Below, in pieces: positions 1 through 9,006 of a DNA stretch of 17,159 nt. The DNA comes from JBJXFY01 sp046155815 (GTDB lineage: Bacteria; Verrucomicrobiota; Verrucomicrobiia; Limisphaerales; CAIMTB01), in contig JBJXFY010000318.1 in the NCBI GenBank assembly GCA_046155815.1, forward strand, positions 1 through 17,159, read 5' to 3'. Each line of letters opens with the position of its first letter. Positions within the stretch are counted from its first letter, which is position 1. The position numbers and the translations under genes are program-made. The notes below the pieces were generated by a model. The model was not told where the DNA came from and made no database searches. It was given only the letters and a program-made list of their open reading frames with translations.

Positions 1-374
1 TGCGGATGCCCGTGGACGACCGTGCGCTTCTGCTCTTCCTCAAATTTCGCAAGGTCGATCCCCGCCGCAGCCGCGACATTTTTCCGCAACTCATACGCAC
101 CGGCGAGCGCGCACGAGAGCGTGCGGCAGATGCGGATGTGCGTCGCACCTGCGGGTTGGCGGCGGAACATCGGGTAGAACGTCACCAGCTCCTGCACGTT
201 GATCGGCTGCAGGCCCAGCTTGCGGGCCGTCCACTCGATGGCGTCGCGCGACAGCCAGCCGAAATGCTCCTGGAGGGCGTGCAGGAACATCAGCGAGGCG
301 CTGCGCTTCTGCGGGTAACGCGCCGCCAACTGGTCCAGTTCGGCTTCCAACGGAGCGGGCACGGTGAAGCTCAT
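1..374 (-). CDS. nuoE: NADH-quinone oxidoreductase subunit E (NuoE, 24-kDa type), partial
   Basis: This is the N-terminal 124 codons of the thioredoxin-fold [2Fe-2S] subunit of the complex I peripheral arm, which with NuoF/NuoG takes electrons from NADH. The rest lies beyond the left edge. Translated from the ATG at 374, it has the family's helical N-terminal part (RYPQKRSASLMFLHALQEHF, residues 20-39), then NVQELVTFYPMF (59-70) and the start of the ferredoxin-like domain with ICRTLSC, giving C83 and C88. That is the Cys-x4-Cys half of the N1a cluster site. The second pair of cysteines should lie off the window. The start is 6 nt after the nuoD stop, so it is cotranscribed and probably coupled with nuoD. 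No clear Shine-Dalgarno sequence is visible. Motifs and neighbours make the call secure. Confidence 0.93.
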   Translation of the reverse strand, partial: MSFTVPAPLEAELDQLAARYPQKRSASLMFLHALQEHFGWLSRDAIEWTARKLGLQPINVQELVTFYPMFRRQPAGATHIRICRTLSCALAGAYELRKNVAAAAGIDLAKFEEEQKRTVVHGHP

Positions 375-380
375 GGAAGT

Positions 381-1646
381 TCAGCGGTCGCTTTCGCCCA
401 TCACGAAGTCCAGCGAGCCCAGCACCGCCACCACGTCGCTGATCATGTGGCCGGGCAGCAGCCTCGGCAGGATGCTCAGGTTCACGAAGGATGGGGCGCG
501 GATTTTCAGCCGGTAGGGCACGCCGCCGCCGCGGCTGTTGATATAGAAGCCCAGCTCGCCCTTCGGATTCTCGGCGCCGAAATAGACCTCGCCCGCCGGC
601 GCGTCTACGCCCTGCGTGACCAGCATGAACTGGTGGATCAGCTCCTCCATGCTCGTCATCACCTTCTGCTTCGGTGGCAGGAAGACCTTGCCGTCGGCCA
701 CGTTGATCGGCTCGAGCTTCGGGTTGTCCGCGCCACCGGGAATCTTCTCCACGCACTGGCGCAGGATGCGGACGCTCTGCCGCATCTCCTCCATGCGGAC
801 CAGGTAGCGGTCGTAGCAGTCGCCCACCGACCCGACGGGGATGTCGAACTCCAGCTCGCCGTACACGAGGTAGGGAAGTGACTTCCGAACGTCATAATCC
901 ACGCCGGAGCCGCGGAGGTTCGGGCCGGTGATCCCGTAGTCTATCGCATCGGCGCGGGAGATGACGCCGACGTTCTTCGTGCGGTCCACCCAGATGCGGT
1001 TCCGGGTGAGCAGGGTGTCCGACTCGTCAATCGCCGTGCTCACCTCGTCCAGGAACTTCCCCACCGCGGCCAGCCAGCCGGGCGGCAGGTCCCGGGTCTG
1101 CCCGCCGACGCGTGTATAACTGGTCGTGAACCGTGCGCCGGTGAGTGACTCGGCCAGGTTGTAGATCTTTTCCCGCTCCGTGAACGTGTGCAGGAACACC
1201 GTCATCGCGCCCACGTCCATCGCGAACGCGCCCAGCCCCAGCAGGTGCGCCGAGATGCGCGCCAGCTCGCAGCACATCACACGAATGTACTGCCCGCGCC
1301 GCGGCAGCGTGAGGCCCATCAGCTTCTCCACCGCGAGGGCATAGGCCACGTTGTTGGCGAGCGGCGCGAGGTAGTCCAGCCGGTCCGTGTAGGGCACGAA
1401 CTGGTTGTAGGTCATGTTCTCCGCGATCTTCTCGTCGCCGCGGTGCAGGTAGCCCACGTCCGGCGTGGCCCGGGTGATGGCCTCGCCGTCCAGTTCCAGG
1501 ATGATGCGCAGTACGCCGTGCGTCGCCGGGTGGGACGGCCCCATGTTCAGCACCATCTTCTCGCCCTGCAGGTCGAGCTGCTCCTCCTCCGCCTCGGCCG
1601 TGCGGGCCGAGGCGTCGCGCACCGTGATGTCCTGGATGGTGGGCAT
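381..1646 (-). CDS. nuoD: NADH-quinone oxidoreductase subunit D (NuoD, 49-kDa type)
   Basis: This is the 421-aa 49-kDa subunit of complex I, a cytoplasmic Q-module protein that forms the quinone pocket with NuoB. The length is typical for an unfused NuoD with a short N-terminal leader. Family signatures are present: GPSHPATHGVLR near residue 36, the LHRGDEKIAE region near 67, ENPKGELGFYINSRGG near 360, and an acidic C-terminus ending VMGESDR, close to the usual family ending. The ATG at 1646 is one base downstream of the nuoC stop codon, a spacing that suggests translational coupling. A later in-frame ATG (MVLNMGPSHP) is possible but would remove a leader that many homologues have. NuoC and NuoD are separate genes here, not the fused NuoCD of enterobacteria. 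Confidence 0.97.
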   Translation of the reverse strand: MPTIQDITVRDASARTAEAEEEQLDLQGEKMVLNMGPSHPATHGVLRIILELDGEAITRATPDVGYLHRGDEKIAENMTYNQFVPYTDRLDYLAPLANNVAYALAVEKLMGLTLPRRGQYIRVMCCELARISAHLLGLGAFAMDVGAMTVFLHTFTEREKIYNLAESLTGARFTTSYTRVGGQTRDLPPGWLAAVGKFLDEVSTAIDESDTLLTRNRIWVDRTKNVGVISRADAIDYGITGPNLRGSGVDYDVRKSLPYLVYGELEFDIPVGSVGDCYDRYLVRMEEMRQSVRILRQCVEKIPGGADNPKLEPINVADGKVFLPPKQKVMTSMEELIHQFMLVTQGVDAPAGEVYFGAENPKGELGFYINSRGGGVPYRLKIRAPSFVNLSILPRLLPGHMISDVVAVLGSLDFVMGESDR

Positions 1647-1647
1647 C

Positions 1648-2232
1648 TCAGTTGTCCACGGAGGCGCGCACGCGCGGCTCGCGGTCGGCCGACTCGCTCC
1701 GGCCGGGCGCGGTCACAAACGGCCCGCCCTCGAGCGGCGCCGGGCGGGTGAAGGCCACCTCCGGAAGCTCCGTCGGCTTGCCGGCCAGCGGAAAATCCTT
1801 CCGCAGCGGAAAGTAGGGATAGCCCTCCCACATCAGGATGCGCCGGAGATCGGGGTGGCCGCGGAAGCGGATGCCCATCATGTCGTACACTTCGCGCTCA
1901 TGCCAGTCAGCCGTCGCCCAGACCGAAGTCACGGTAGGCAGCTCCGACTTCTCCTCGCTCACCTGCGTCTTCAGCCGCAGGTGCGCCAGGTGACCGAGCC
2001 CGAACAGTTCATAGACCACCGTCCAGCGCGGGTCGCGGTCGTGCTCGTCCACGCTGCTGAGGTCGAGCAGCATGTCGAAGCCGAGGGACTTCTTGGCGTA
2101 CTCACACACCTCCGTGATGCGTTCCGGATCGGCCACGGCAACCGTCGCTTCGCCGCGAAACTCCACGGCGGCGGAGACCAGATTGCCGAAGTGGTTGTGA
2201 AGCCGGAGCGCGAGGTCGAGCGGGGTCGGCAT
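1648..2232 (-). CDS. nuoC: NADH-quinone oxidoreductase subunit C (NuoC, 30-kDa type)
   Basis: This is the 194-aa 30-kDa subunit of complex I, a structural protein of the hydrophilic Q module that packs against NuoD and NuoB. The 30-kDa family signature is clear: WHEREVYDMMGIRFRGHPDL at roughly residues 109-128, followed by RRIL and EGYPYFPLRKDFPL. The N-terminal alpha/beta domain (residues about 1-95) is less conserved, as usual. The C-terminal 40 residues are Pro/Arg-rich and poorly conserved. The start is 12 nt downstream of the nuoB stop, and the stop lies one base before the nuoD ATG, so it sits inside a compact operon. There is no fusion to NuoD. Confidence 0.96.
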   Translation of the reverse strand: MPTPLDLALRLHNHFGNLVSAAVEFRGEATVAVADPERITEVCEYAKKSLGFDMLLDLSSVDEHDRDPRWTVVYELFGLGHLAHLRLKTQVSEEKSELPTVTSVWATADWHEREVYDMMGIRFRGHPDLRRILMWEGYPYFPLRKDFPLAGKPTELPEVAFTRPAPLEGGPFVTAPGRSESADREPRVRASVDN

Positions 2233-2244
2233 GGTTCCGCGGGG

Positions 2245-2802
2245 TTAGTGCGCCGTCGCAGCGACTGCGTCCCCGGCCGGGGCGGCGGCCTGCTCGCGCG
2301 AGAAAAGGGTCAGCTTCCTCAGCACCGGCTCGCGGGCGACCTGCTTTTGGAGCTTGATCAGCGCGTCGAGCAGCGCCTCCGGTCGCGGCGGGCAGCCGGC
2401 CACGTACACGTCCACGGGAATGATGTTGTCCACGCCCTGGAGCACCGCGTAGCTGCGGTACATGCCGCCGGTGGAGGCGCACGCGCCCATCGCGATGACC
2501 CACTTGGGCTCGGTCATCTGGTCGTAGATGCGCTTTACGGCGAGGGCCATCTTGTACGTCACCGTGCCGGCCACGATCATCACATCCGACTGGCGCGGGG
2601 AGAAGCGCATCACCTCTGAGCCGAAGCGCGAAATGTCGAAGCGGCCGGCCCCGGCGGCCATGAGTTCGATGGCGCAGCAGGCGAGGCCCATCGGCATCGG
2701 CCACAGGGAGTTCTCCCGGAACCACGCCAGCGCGGCGTCCACACGGGTATGGACGACCTCGCCCTCAATCTTCGAGTTGTACCCAAACTCGGTGGTTTTC
2801 AT
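2245..2802 (-). CDS. nuoB: NADH-quinone oxidoreductase subunit B (NuoB, PSST type)
   Basis: This is the 185-aa subunit of complex I that carries the terminal [4Fe-4S] cluster N2, which passes electrons to quinone. The cluster cysteines are all visible: adjacent C42 and C43 (GLACCAIE), C108 (GACAS) and C137 (AGCPPRP). The reading frame stays open about 78 codons further upstream, but that stretch has no NuoB character and holds the putative promoter and operator. The ATG at 2802 (MKTTEFGYNSKIEGEVV) gives the normal family N-terminus. The C-terminal 25 residues are Ala-rich and outside the conserved fold. It is the first gene of the visible nuo cluster. nuoA, which commonly precedes nuoB, is not next to it here. 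Confidence 0.97.
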   Translation of the reverse strand: MKTTEFGYNSKIEGEVVHTRVDAALAWFRENSLWPMPMGLACCAIELMAAGAGRFDISRFGSEVMRFSPRQSDVMIVAGTVTYKMALAVKRIYDQMTEPKWVIAMGACASTGGMYRSYAVLQGVDNIIPVDVYVAGCPPRPEALLDALIKLQKQVAREPVLRKLTLFSREQAAAPAGDAVAATAH

Positions 2803-2851
2803 GCCGGAAAGAAACGCCTGGCGGCGTCGCAACGCACCGGCAGGCCCGATC

Positions 2852-2879
2852 AAGCTAGCAATCGAGGGGGGGCGGACAA
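2852..2879 (-). promoter_or_regulatory. Putative sigma-70-type promoter for nuoBCDE
   Basis: Read on the minus strand, TTGTCC (2874-2879) is followed after 16 nt by TAGCTT (2852-2857), about 50 nt before the nuoB ATG. The match to consensus is moderate, 4 of 6 at the -35 box and weaker at the -10 box. The spacer contains a run of seven C. The palindrome at 2883-2904 lies 3 nt upstream of the -35 box, a sensible place for an activator. There is no experimental support; this is inference from position and pattern. Confidence 0.4.
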
Positions 2880-2882
2880 GCT

Positions 2883-2904
2883 CTTTGTGATTTTTTTCAC
2901 AAAG
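2883..2904. promoter_or_regulatory. CRP-family-like operator palindrome upstream of nuoB
   Basis: A perfect inverted repeat is seen: CTTTGTGA (2883-2890), six T, then TCACAAAG (2897-2904). The inner part is exactly TGTGA-N6-TCACA, the half-site and spacing known for E. coli CRP, and the 22-bp total equals the CRP site length. It is AT-rich inside a roughly two-thirds GC window, and its centre is about 91 bp before the nuoB start. A weak hairpin is possible, but the stem is GC-poor and no T-tract follows on the minus strand, so an intrinsic terminator is unlikely. The identity of the regulator (CRP, Vfr, CLP or another family member) is unknown. Confidence 0.5.
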
Positions 2905-3008
2905 TCGGCGCGGGACGCCCCCGCCCCGCACGAACGCTGCCGCCCAAGGCCCGGCAGCGGGCAATCGAAGGCGGATTCCACCGGCGTGGTTGGCCACAGC
3001 GACGGCGG

Positions 3009-4292
3009 TCAATCGGCCAGCCGCACCGCGCGCCACAAACCTTCATTTTTCAGCCCGTCACGCAGGTACAGCACGCCGTCCGCATAGGCCGGGTTGCACC
3101 AGTTCACGCCCGCCACCTGTGCCCGACCCCGCTCACGGTACGCCGCAGGATTGGCATCAAAAAGCACGACTTCGCCGGCGTCCGTCAGCACGAGGAGGCG
3201 CCCGCCGATCACGAGGAATCCGCCGAAGGCCTTGTCCGCCGACGTGGTGACGACGCCGGGCTGCGACCACTTCAGCGCGCCGGTCGCGGCCTCGACGCAG
3301 ACCACATTCTTCGTCGGGCCGAGACCGTACAGGTGCCCGCCCACGGCCACCGGGCTGGCGAAATTCGGCGCGGCCTCCCGGCTGGTCCAGGCCGTCTCGA
3401 CGCGGCAGCCGTCGCCCGCGGCCGTGATGCGCAGGCCGAGCAGTCCGGCCTGGTGCGAGCCGACGAGGACAAGGTCGCCGACGACGACGGGCGTGGCGGC
3501 GTGGCGGGCGTAGGCCGTCTTCACCGGCACGCGCCACAGTTCCCGGCCGTCGCGCCGGTCCAGGCCCACCACGCCCTCCGCGGTGAAGACGATGACCTGC
3601 CGCCGGCCCGCGAGTTCGGCGACCACGGGCGGCGCGTAGCCGGCCATGTCATCAAGGGATTTCCAGACGACCTCGCCGGTGAGCTTGTCGAGGCAGACGA
3701 CGCCGGCGCCGTTCGTGCCGCCGGGCTGGACGAGGAGGTGCGGACCGTCCACGAGCGGGGAGCCGTTGTTGCCGTGGCGGGCGGCGCCGGGTGTGTTGCC
3801 GCGCTCGCCGGTAAAGGTCGCGCCGAAGTTCGTCTGGTAGTTCACGCGCCAGAGCAGGCCCCCGTCCGCCAGCGCGCGGCAGTGCAGTTCGCCGCGGCAG
3901 GAAAGGGCGTAGGCGCGGTCGCCGTCCACGAGCGGCGTGCCGCGTGGGCCGGTCGGGCCCTGGCTGTCGGAGAAGGGCTCGTCAATCGCCGCGCGCCAGC
4001 GTTCGACGCCGGTCCGCGCGTCGAGAGCGCGGAGGGTTTCCAGCCCGGCCTGCGCGTCGAACGCGAGCACCAGGCCGCCGGCCTTCACCGGCGAGGCGAG
4101 GCCGGGCCCGGCAGGCGCCTGCCAGAGCACGCGTGGTTCGGCGGGCAGGGACTCCAAGGCCGCCGTGCCGACGGGAGCGTGGCCGTCGTTGGACGGCCCG
4201 CGCCAGCGCGGCCAGTCGCCGCCGGAGGCGTGGAGGACGACCAGGGCACCGAGGGCGACAAGGGCGGGCGCGCAGGGCAGGCGATGACTCAC
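3009..4292 (-). CDS. Secreted PQQ-like beta-propeller repeat protein
   Basis: This protein of about 427 aa has an N-terminal signal peptide (LPCAPALVALGALVVLHASG) and a mature part beginning DWPRWRGPSNDGHAP, the hallmark start of periplasmic or exported PQQ-like propellers common in planctomycetes and verrucomicrobia. Blade motifs of the form LDxxTGxxxW recur: ALDARTGVERW, CLDKLTGEVVW, GLDRRDGRELW and CVEAATGALKW. It lacks the cytochrome c and the other catalytic domains of true quinoprotein dehydrogenases, so cofactor binding is doubtful. The role is probably structural, binding or scaffold-like in the periplasm. No ATG fits. GTG at 4292 (chosen, gives VSHRLPC) and GTG at 4310 are both possible. 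The frame is open further upstream but overlaps the DUF4870 gene. The substrate is unknown. Confidence 0.8.
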   Translation of the reverse strand: MSHRLPCAPALVALGALVVLHASGGDWPRWRGPSNDGHAPVGTAALESLPAEPRVLWQAPAGPGLASPVKAGGLVLAFDAQAGLETLRALDARTGVERWRAAIDEPFSDSQGPTGPRGTPLVDGDRAYALSCRGELHCRALADGGLLWRVNYQTNFGATFTGERGNTPGAARHGNNGSPLVDGPHLLVQPGGTNGAGVVCLDKLTGEVVWKSLDDMAGYAPPVVAELAGRRQVIVFTAEGVVGLDRRDGRELWRVPVKTAYARHAATPVVVGDLVLVGSHQAGLLGLRITAAGDGCRVETAWTSREAAPNFASPVAVGGHLYGLGPTKNVVCVEAATGALKWSQPGVVTTSADKAFGGFLVIGGRLLVLTDAGEVVLFDANPAAYRERGRAQVAGVNWCNPAYADGVLYLRDGLKNEGLWRAVRLAD

Positions 4293-4321
4293 GGCCGGAA
4301 GGGTCCGCACTCGCCGACGAA

Positions 4322-4342
4322 AGTCCAATCCCACGTTGGACT
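4322..4342. repeat. Short inverted repeat in the DUF4870/propeller spacer
   Basis: AGTCCAA (4322-4328) and TTGGACT (4336-4342) form a perfect 7-bp stem with a 7-nt loop, between the stop of the DUF4870 gene and the start of the propeller gene. It could be an mRNA hairpin or a fragment of a dispersed intergenic repeat. Nothing in this window repeats it. Confidence 0.4.
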
Positions 4343-4363
4343 GCGAACTGGAAAGCCCCTGTC

Positions 4364-4759
4364 CTACAGCAGCCGGATCGTGAGCGGGTAGCGGTACTGG
4401 TCTTCCCCGTTGCTGGCCTTCACGGCGGCGACGACGGCCATGACGACGCCAAACAGGCCCACGAGGATGGCCATGCCGAGGAAGACGAAGCCGATCAGGA
4501 TGAACCAGGTCAGCGCACCGATCACGCCCAGCACCCACGAGTAGATGAAGATCGAGATCTGGAAGTTCAGCGCCTCGCGGCCGTTGGCATCAATGCGCGG
4601 GTCGTCGGCCTTCTTGAGCAGCCACACCACGAGCGGGCCGATCATGGCCCCGAAGGAAGGGAGCACCAGTCCGAGCAGCCCGGCGAGATGGCAGCCCACA
4701 ATCCAGGTGCGGGCGTCGTCGTGGGCGGGCGCGGCGGGCGGCAGGGAGGCGTCGTTCAT
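4364..4759 (-). CDS. Small membrane protein, DUF4870-like
   Basis: This 131-aa protein has a short Pro/Ala-rich N-terminus, then ARTWIVGCHLAGLLGLVLPSFG leading into the first membrane helix, and the segment GPLVVWLLKKADDPRIDANGREALNFQISI, which is diagnostic of DUF4870/Tic20-like small proteins (a helix, a conserved charged loop ending in N-x-R-E-A-x-N-F-Q, then further helices). Two more hydrophobic segments follow (residues about 80-120), and the chain ends RYPLTIRLL. Three to four membrane helices are predicted by eye. The molecular function of the family is not established. ATG 4759 is chosen; an earlier in-frame ATG (MPPALPAMNDAS) is possible. The frame continues upstream to 4930 but that part has no family character. 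Confidence 0.82.
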   Translation of the reverse strand: MNDASLPPAAPAHDDARTWIVGCHLAGLLGLVLPSFGAMIGPLVVWLLKKADDPRIDANGREALNFQISIFIYSWVLGVIGALTWFILIGFVFLGMAILVGLFGVVMAVVAAVKASNGEDQYRYPLTIRLL

Positions 4760-4973
4760 GGCGGGCAGGGCCGGGGGCATGGAAGCGGCGGAGTCGGTTG
4801 TTGTCACGCTGCAAGCACACGGCGAGGCGGCGGGCGGTTGCAGGTTCCGGCCGGGCCGCGTGTACCGGTTTCCCAACCATCCGTCGTCTGCTTCAGGAAG
4901 GTGGACTCGGGGCAGGGTCCCCACGCCCACGGACGGTCTCCATGCAGAAACGGCGGGGCGACAGCCCGTCCCC

Positions 4974-5750
4974 TCAGCTCTCGAACAGCTCGCGGAAGAA
5001 CTCCTGCATCTTCACCCAGGAGCGGCGGTCGGCTTTTTCGTTGTGGGCGGCGCCCTTCGAGTTGTCACTGCCGGCGTTCCAGTCCGTGAAGCTGTGGACG
5101 GCGCCGCCGTAGGCCACGAACTGCCAGTCGGCGCCGGCCGCGCGGGCCTCCTGCGCGAAGGCCTCGACCTCGGCCGGCGGCACGAAGGGATCGTCCGCAC
5201 CGTGCAGCACGAGCAGCTTGGCCTTCAGGCCGGGCTTCGCCGGCAGGTCCGTGCCCAGCCCGCCGTGGAAGCTCACCACCCCGAGCGTGTCCGCGCCGCT
5301 GCGCGCCAGCTCGAGCACGGTGGTCCCGCCGAAGCAGTAGCCGATGGCCGCGGTCTTCGCGCCGTCCACCTCGGGCAATGCCTTCATGGCCTGGAGCGCG
5401 GCGGCCACGCGGCGGCGGAGCAGCGGGCGGTCGGCCTTGTACTTGCCGGCGAGGGCGGAGGCGTCCTGCGGATTGCCGGCGCGCACGCCCTGGCCGTAGA
5501 TGTCGGCGCAGAAGGCCACGTAGCCCAGCTTCGCCAGCATCTCGGCGCGCTTCTTCTCGTAGTCCCCGAGGCCCTTCCACTGGTGCACGACCAGGACGCC
5601 GGGGCGCGGGCCGGACCCGGCGTCGTCGTACACGACCCAGCCTTCGAGCCTGGTGTCGCCGTCGTTGTAGATGACCGGTCGGCTTTGGATCGCGGCCAAC
5701 GCGGGAAGCGCGGCAAGACCGGTCAGCAGGAGCAGCAGTGGCAGTTTCAT
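4974..5750 (-). CDS. Exported dienelactone hydrolase family protein
   Basis: This 258-aa alpha/beta hydrolase has a clear signal peptide (MKLPLLLLLTGLAALPALAA) and acts outside the cytoplasm. The dienelactone hydrolase fold is shown by PGVLVVHQWKGLGDYEKKRA near residue 50, ADIYGQG near 82, the nucleophile elbow GYCFGG with C139, the acid in HGADDPF (D186/D187) and GGAVHSFT with H219. This is the Cys-Asp-His triad typical of DLH proteins, with Cys rather than Ser as nucleophile. True dienelactone hydrolases are cytoplasmic chloroaromatic enzymes. Exported members like this one have unknown substrates, probably esters or lactones. No catabolic operon for aromatics surrounds it. It is probably transcribed alone, with 214 bp to the next gene downstream and 265 bp upstream. 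Confidence 0.88.
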   Translation of the reverse strand: MKLPLLLLLTGLAALPALAAIQSRPVIYNDGDTRLEGWVVYDDAGSGPRPGVLVVHQWKGLGDYEKKRAEMLAKLGYVAFCADIYGQGVRAGNPQDASALAGKYKADRPLLRRRVAAALQAMKALPEVDGAKTAAIGYCFGGTTVLELARSGADTLGVVSFHGGLGTDLPAKPGLKAKLLVLHGADDPFVPPAEVEAFAQEARAAGADWQFVAYGGAVHSFTDWNAGSDNSKGAAHNEKADRRSWVKMQEFFRELFES

Positions 5751-5919
5751 GGCGCCGACAAGATGACTGCCCGCGGCGAAGATTCAAAGGCGCGATGGCG
5801 GGGCGCGGGGCGCCAGGCTCAAAGCGCAGACTTTAAAGCTCAAGTGCAGGCCCAAGTGGGCGGCAGGCAGCGGCGGTGCGGGGCGGCGAGGCGGAAGGCG
5901 GCGGGCCCGGAGAAAGATG

Positions 5920-5992
5920 GGGCGTCGCGGCAGCGACGCCCGATCGGTCGCACGTGGTCTCCGACCGGGCAGGCTGGTTCGGAGAACCAGCC
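5920..5992. repeat. REP-like element: paired perfect hairpins
   Basis: Two perfect 9-bp stems lie in the 265-bp spacer between the pyrophosphatase stop and the dienelactone hydrolase start: GGGCGTCGC (5920-5928) with GCGACGCCC (5933-5941), loop 4 nt, and GGCTGGTTC (5972-5980) with GAACCAGCC (5984-5992), loop 3 nt. A weaker stem, CGGTCG/CGACCG (5945-5950 with 5962-5967), sits between them. The modular array of hairpins resembles REP/BIME-type intergenic repeats. It lies just past the pyrophosphatase stop, where it could stabilise the mRNA 3' end or help termination. No transposase is nearby, and no second copy is in the window. Confidence 0.6.
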
Positions 5993-6015
5993 CTACCTGC
6001 CGAGCGCCGCCACGA

Positions 6016-8523
<2,508 letters not shown>

Positions 8524-8587
8524 GGCCTTGATAAGGGCTTCAGAGACAACGGGTCTTTCGACCACGTTTCATGCGGGGAACACCTTC

Positions 8588-8617
8588 TGCGTAGCCAATC
8601 CCCCGCCGCCGGGTCAA
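8588..8617 (-). promoter_or_regulatory. Putative promoter of the pyrophosphatase gene
   Basis: On the minus strand, TTGACC (8612-8617, 5 of 6 to the -35 consensus) is followed after 18 nt by TACGCA (8588-8593), or after 17 nt by CTACGC. This would place the transcript start near 8581, about 58 nt before the ATG at 8523. The spacer contains a run of five G. The -10 match is weak. Confidence 0.35.
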
Positions 8618-8790
8618 GGCTGGGCCAGGGGGCCGCACTGGCCACTTCTCTCCTGGCAAAATGAACTCGACCGACCACGGAAGGCATCACCAAGCGGCGG
8701 GTTGGGCGGTCCGCGGCCCGCCGCGGCGGCACGGACGCTCCGACACCGGCGCCGCGGAGCCGCTTCGGACGTTACGCCCCGCACACGCAC

Positions 8791-8811
8791 GGCGCGCGCG
8801 GAGTGCGCGCC
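8791..8811. repeat. GC-rich perfect hairpin in the hppA/gcvP spacer
   Basis: GGCGCGC (8791-8797) and GCGCGCC (8805-8811) form a 7-bp all-GC stem with a 7-nt loop. Only CTTT follows on the plus strand, so it is a poor intrinsic terminator. It may be part of a dispersed repeat or chance in a GC-rich stretch. Confidence 0.35.
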
Positions 8812-8921
8812 CTTTCGGCAGCCGGCATCCGTGGCGGCGGCTCCTCGTCGCGGGCAGCCTGCCAACGGCCGCCTCCTCCGTGCCGGATCGGACGCCGGTG
8901 CCCCGGTTCCGGACAACGCAC

Positions 8922-8949
8922 TTGCCGCCGGGGGGTCCTTCGCTAGTTT
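8922..8949 (+). promoter_or_regulatory. Putative promoter of gcvP
   Basis: TTGCCG (8922-8927) and TAGTTT (8944-8949) are separated by 16 nt containing a run of six G. This would give a transcript start near 8956 and a leader of about 50 nt. The -10 surroundings (GCTAGTTTGAT) closely resemble those of the putative nuoB promoter (GCTAGCTTGAT), which raises confidence that both are real. Confidence 0.42.
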
Positions 8950-9006
8950 GATGCCCGTTTTTCCGGCCCCGCGCCGGGCCGCCCAAACCTCCGCGACGCA
9001 CATACC

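Larger units (their letters stand above)
8524..9006. other. Divergent intergenic region between hppA and gcvP
   Basis: This 483-bp spacer separates two divergently transcribed genes. It contains a candidate promoter at each end (separate entries), a perfect GC hairpin at 8791-8811, and a GC-rich middle (about 8690-8900) with open frames but no recognisable protein. I looked for a glycine riboswitch ahead of gcvP and for a tRNA or other structured RNA and saw none. Its length leaves room for a small RNA or an undetected short gene, but the sequence gives no positive support for one. Confidence 0.6.

Noticed and set aside
2883..2904. Reading the palindrome before nuoB as an intrinsic terminator of the propeller gene
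   Set aside because: The stem is AT-rich and no run of T follows it on the minus strand. The TGTGA-N6-TCACA pattern fits an operator better.
8661..8951. A 96-codon plus-strand frame in the hppA/gcvP spacer
   Set aside because: The product is Arg/Pro/His-rich without motif or ribosome site, and its end overlaps the gcvP promoter.
8950..9006. Glycine riboswitch in the gcvP leader
   Set aside because: The short leader and the wider spacer show no tandem aptamer pattern that I recognise.
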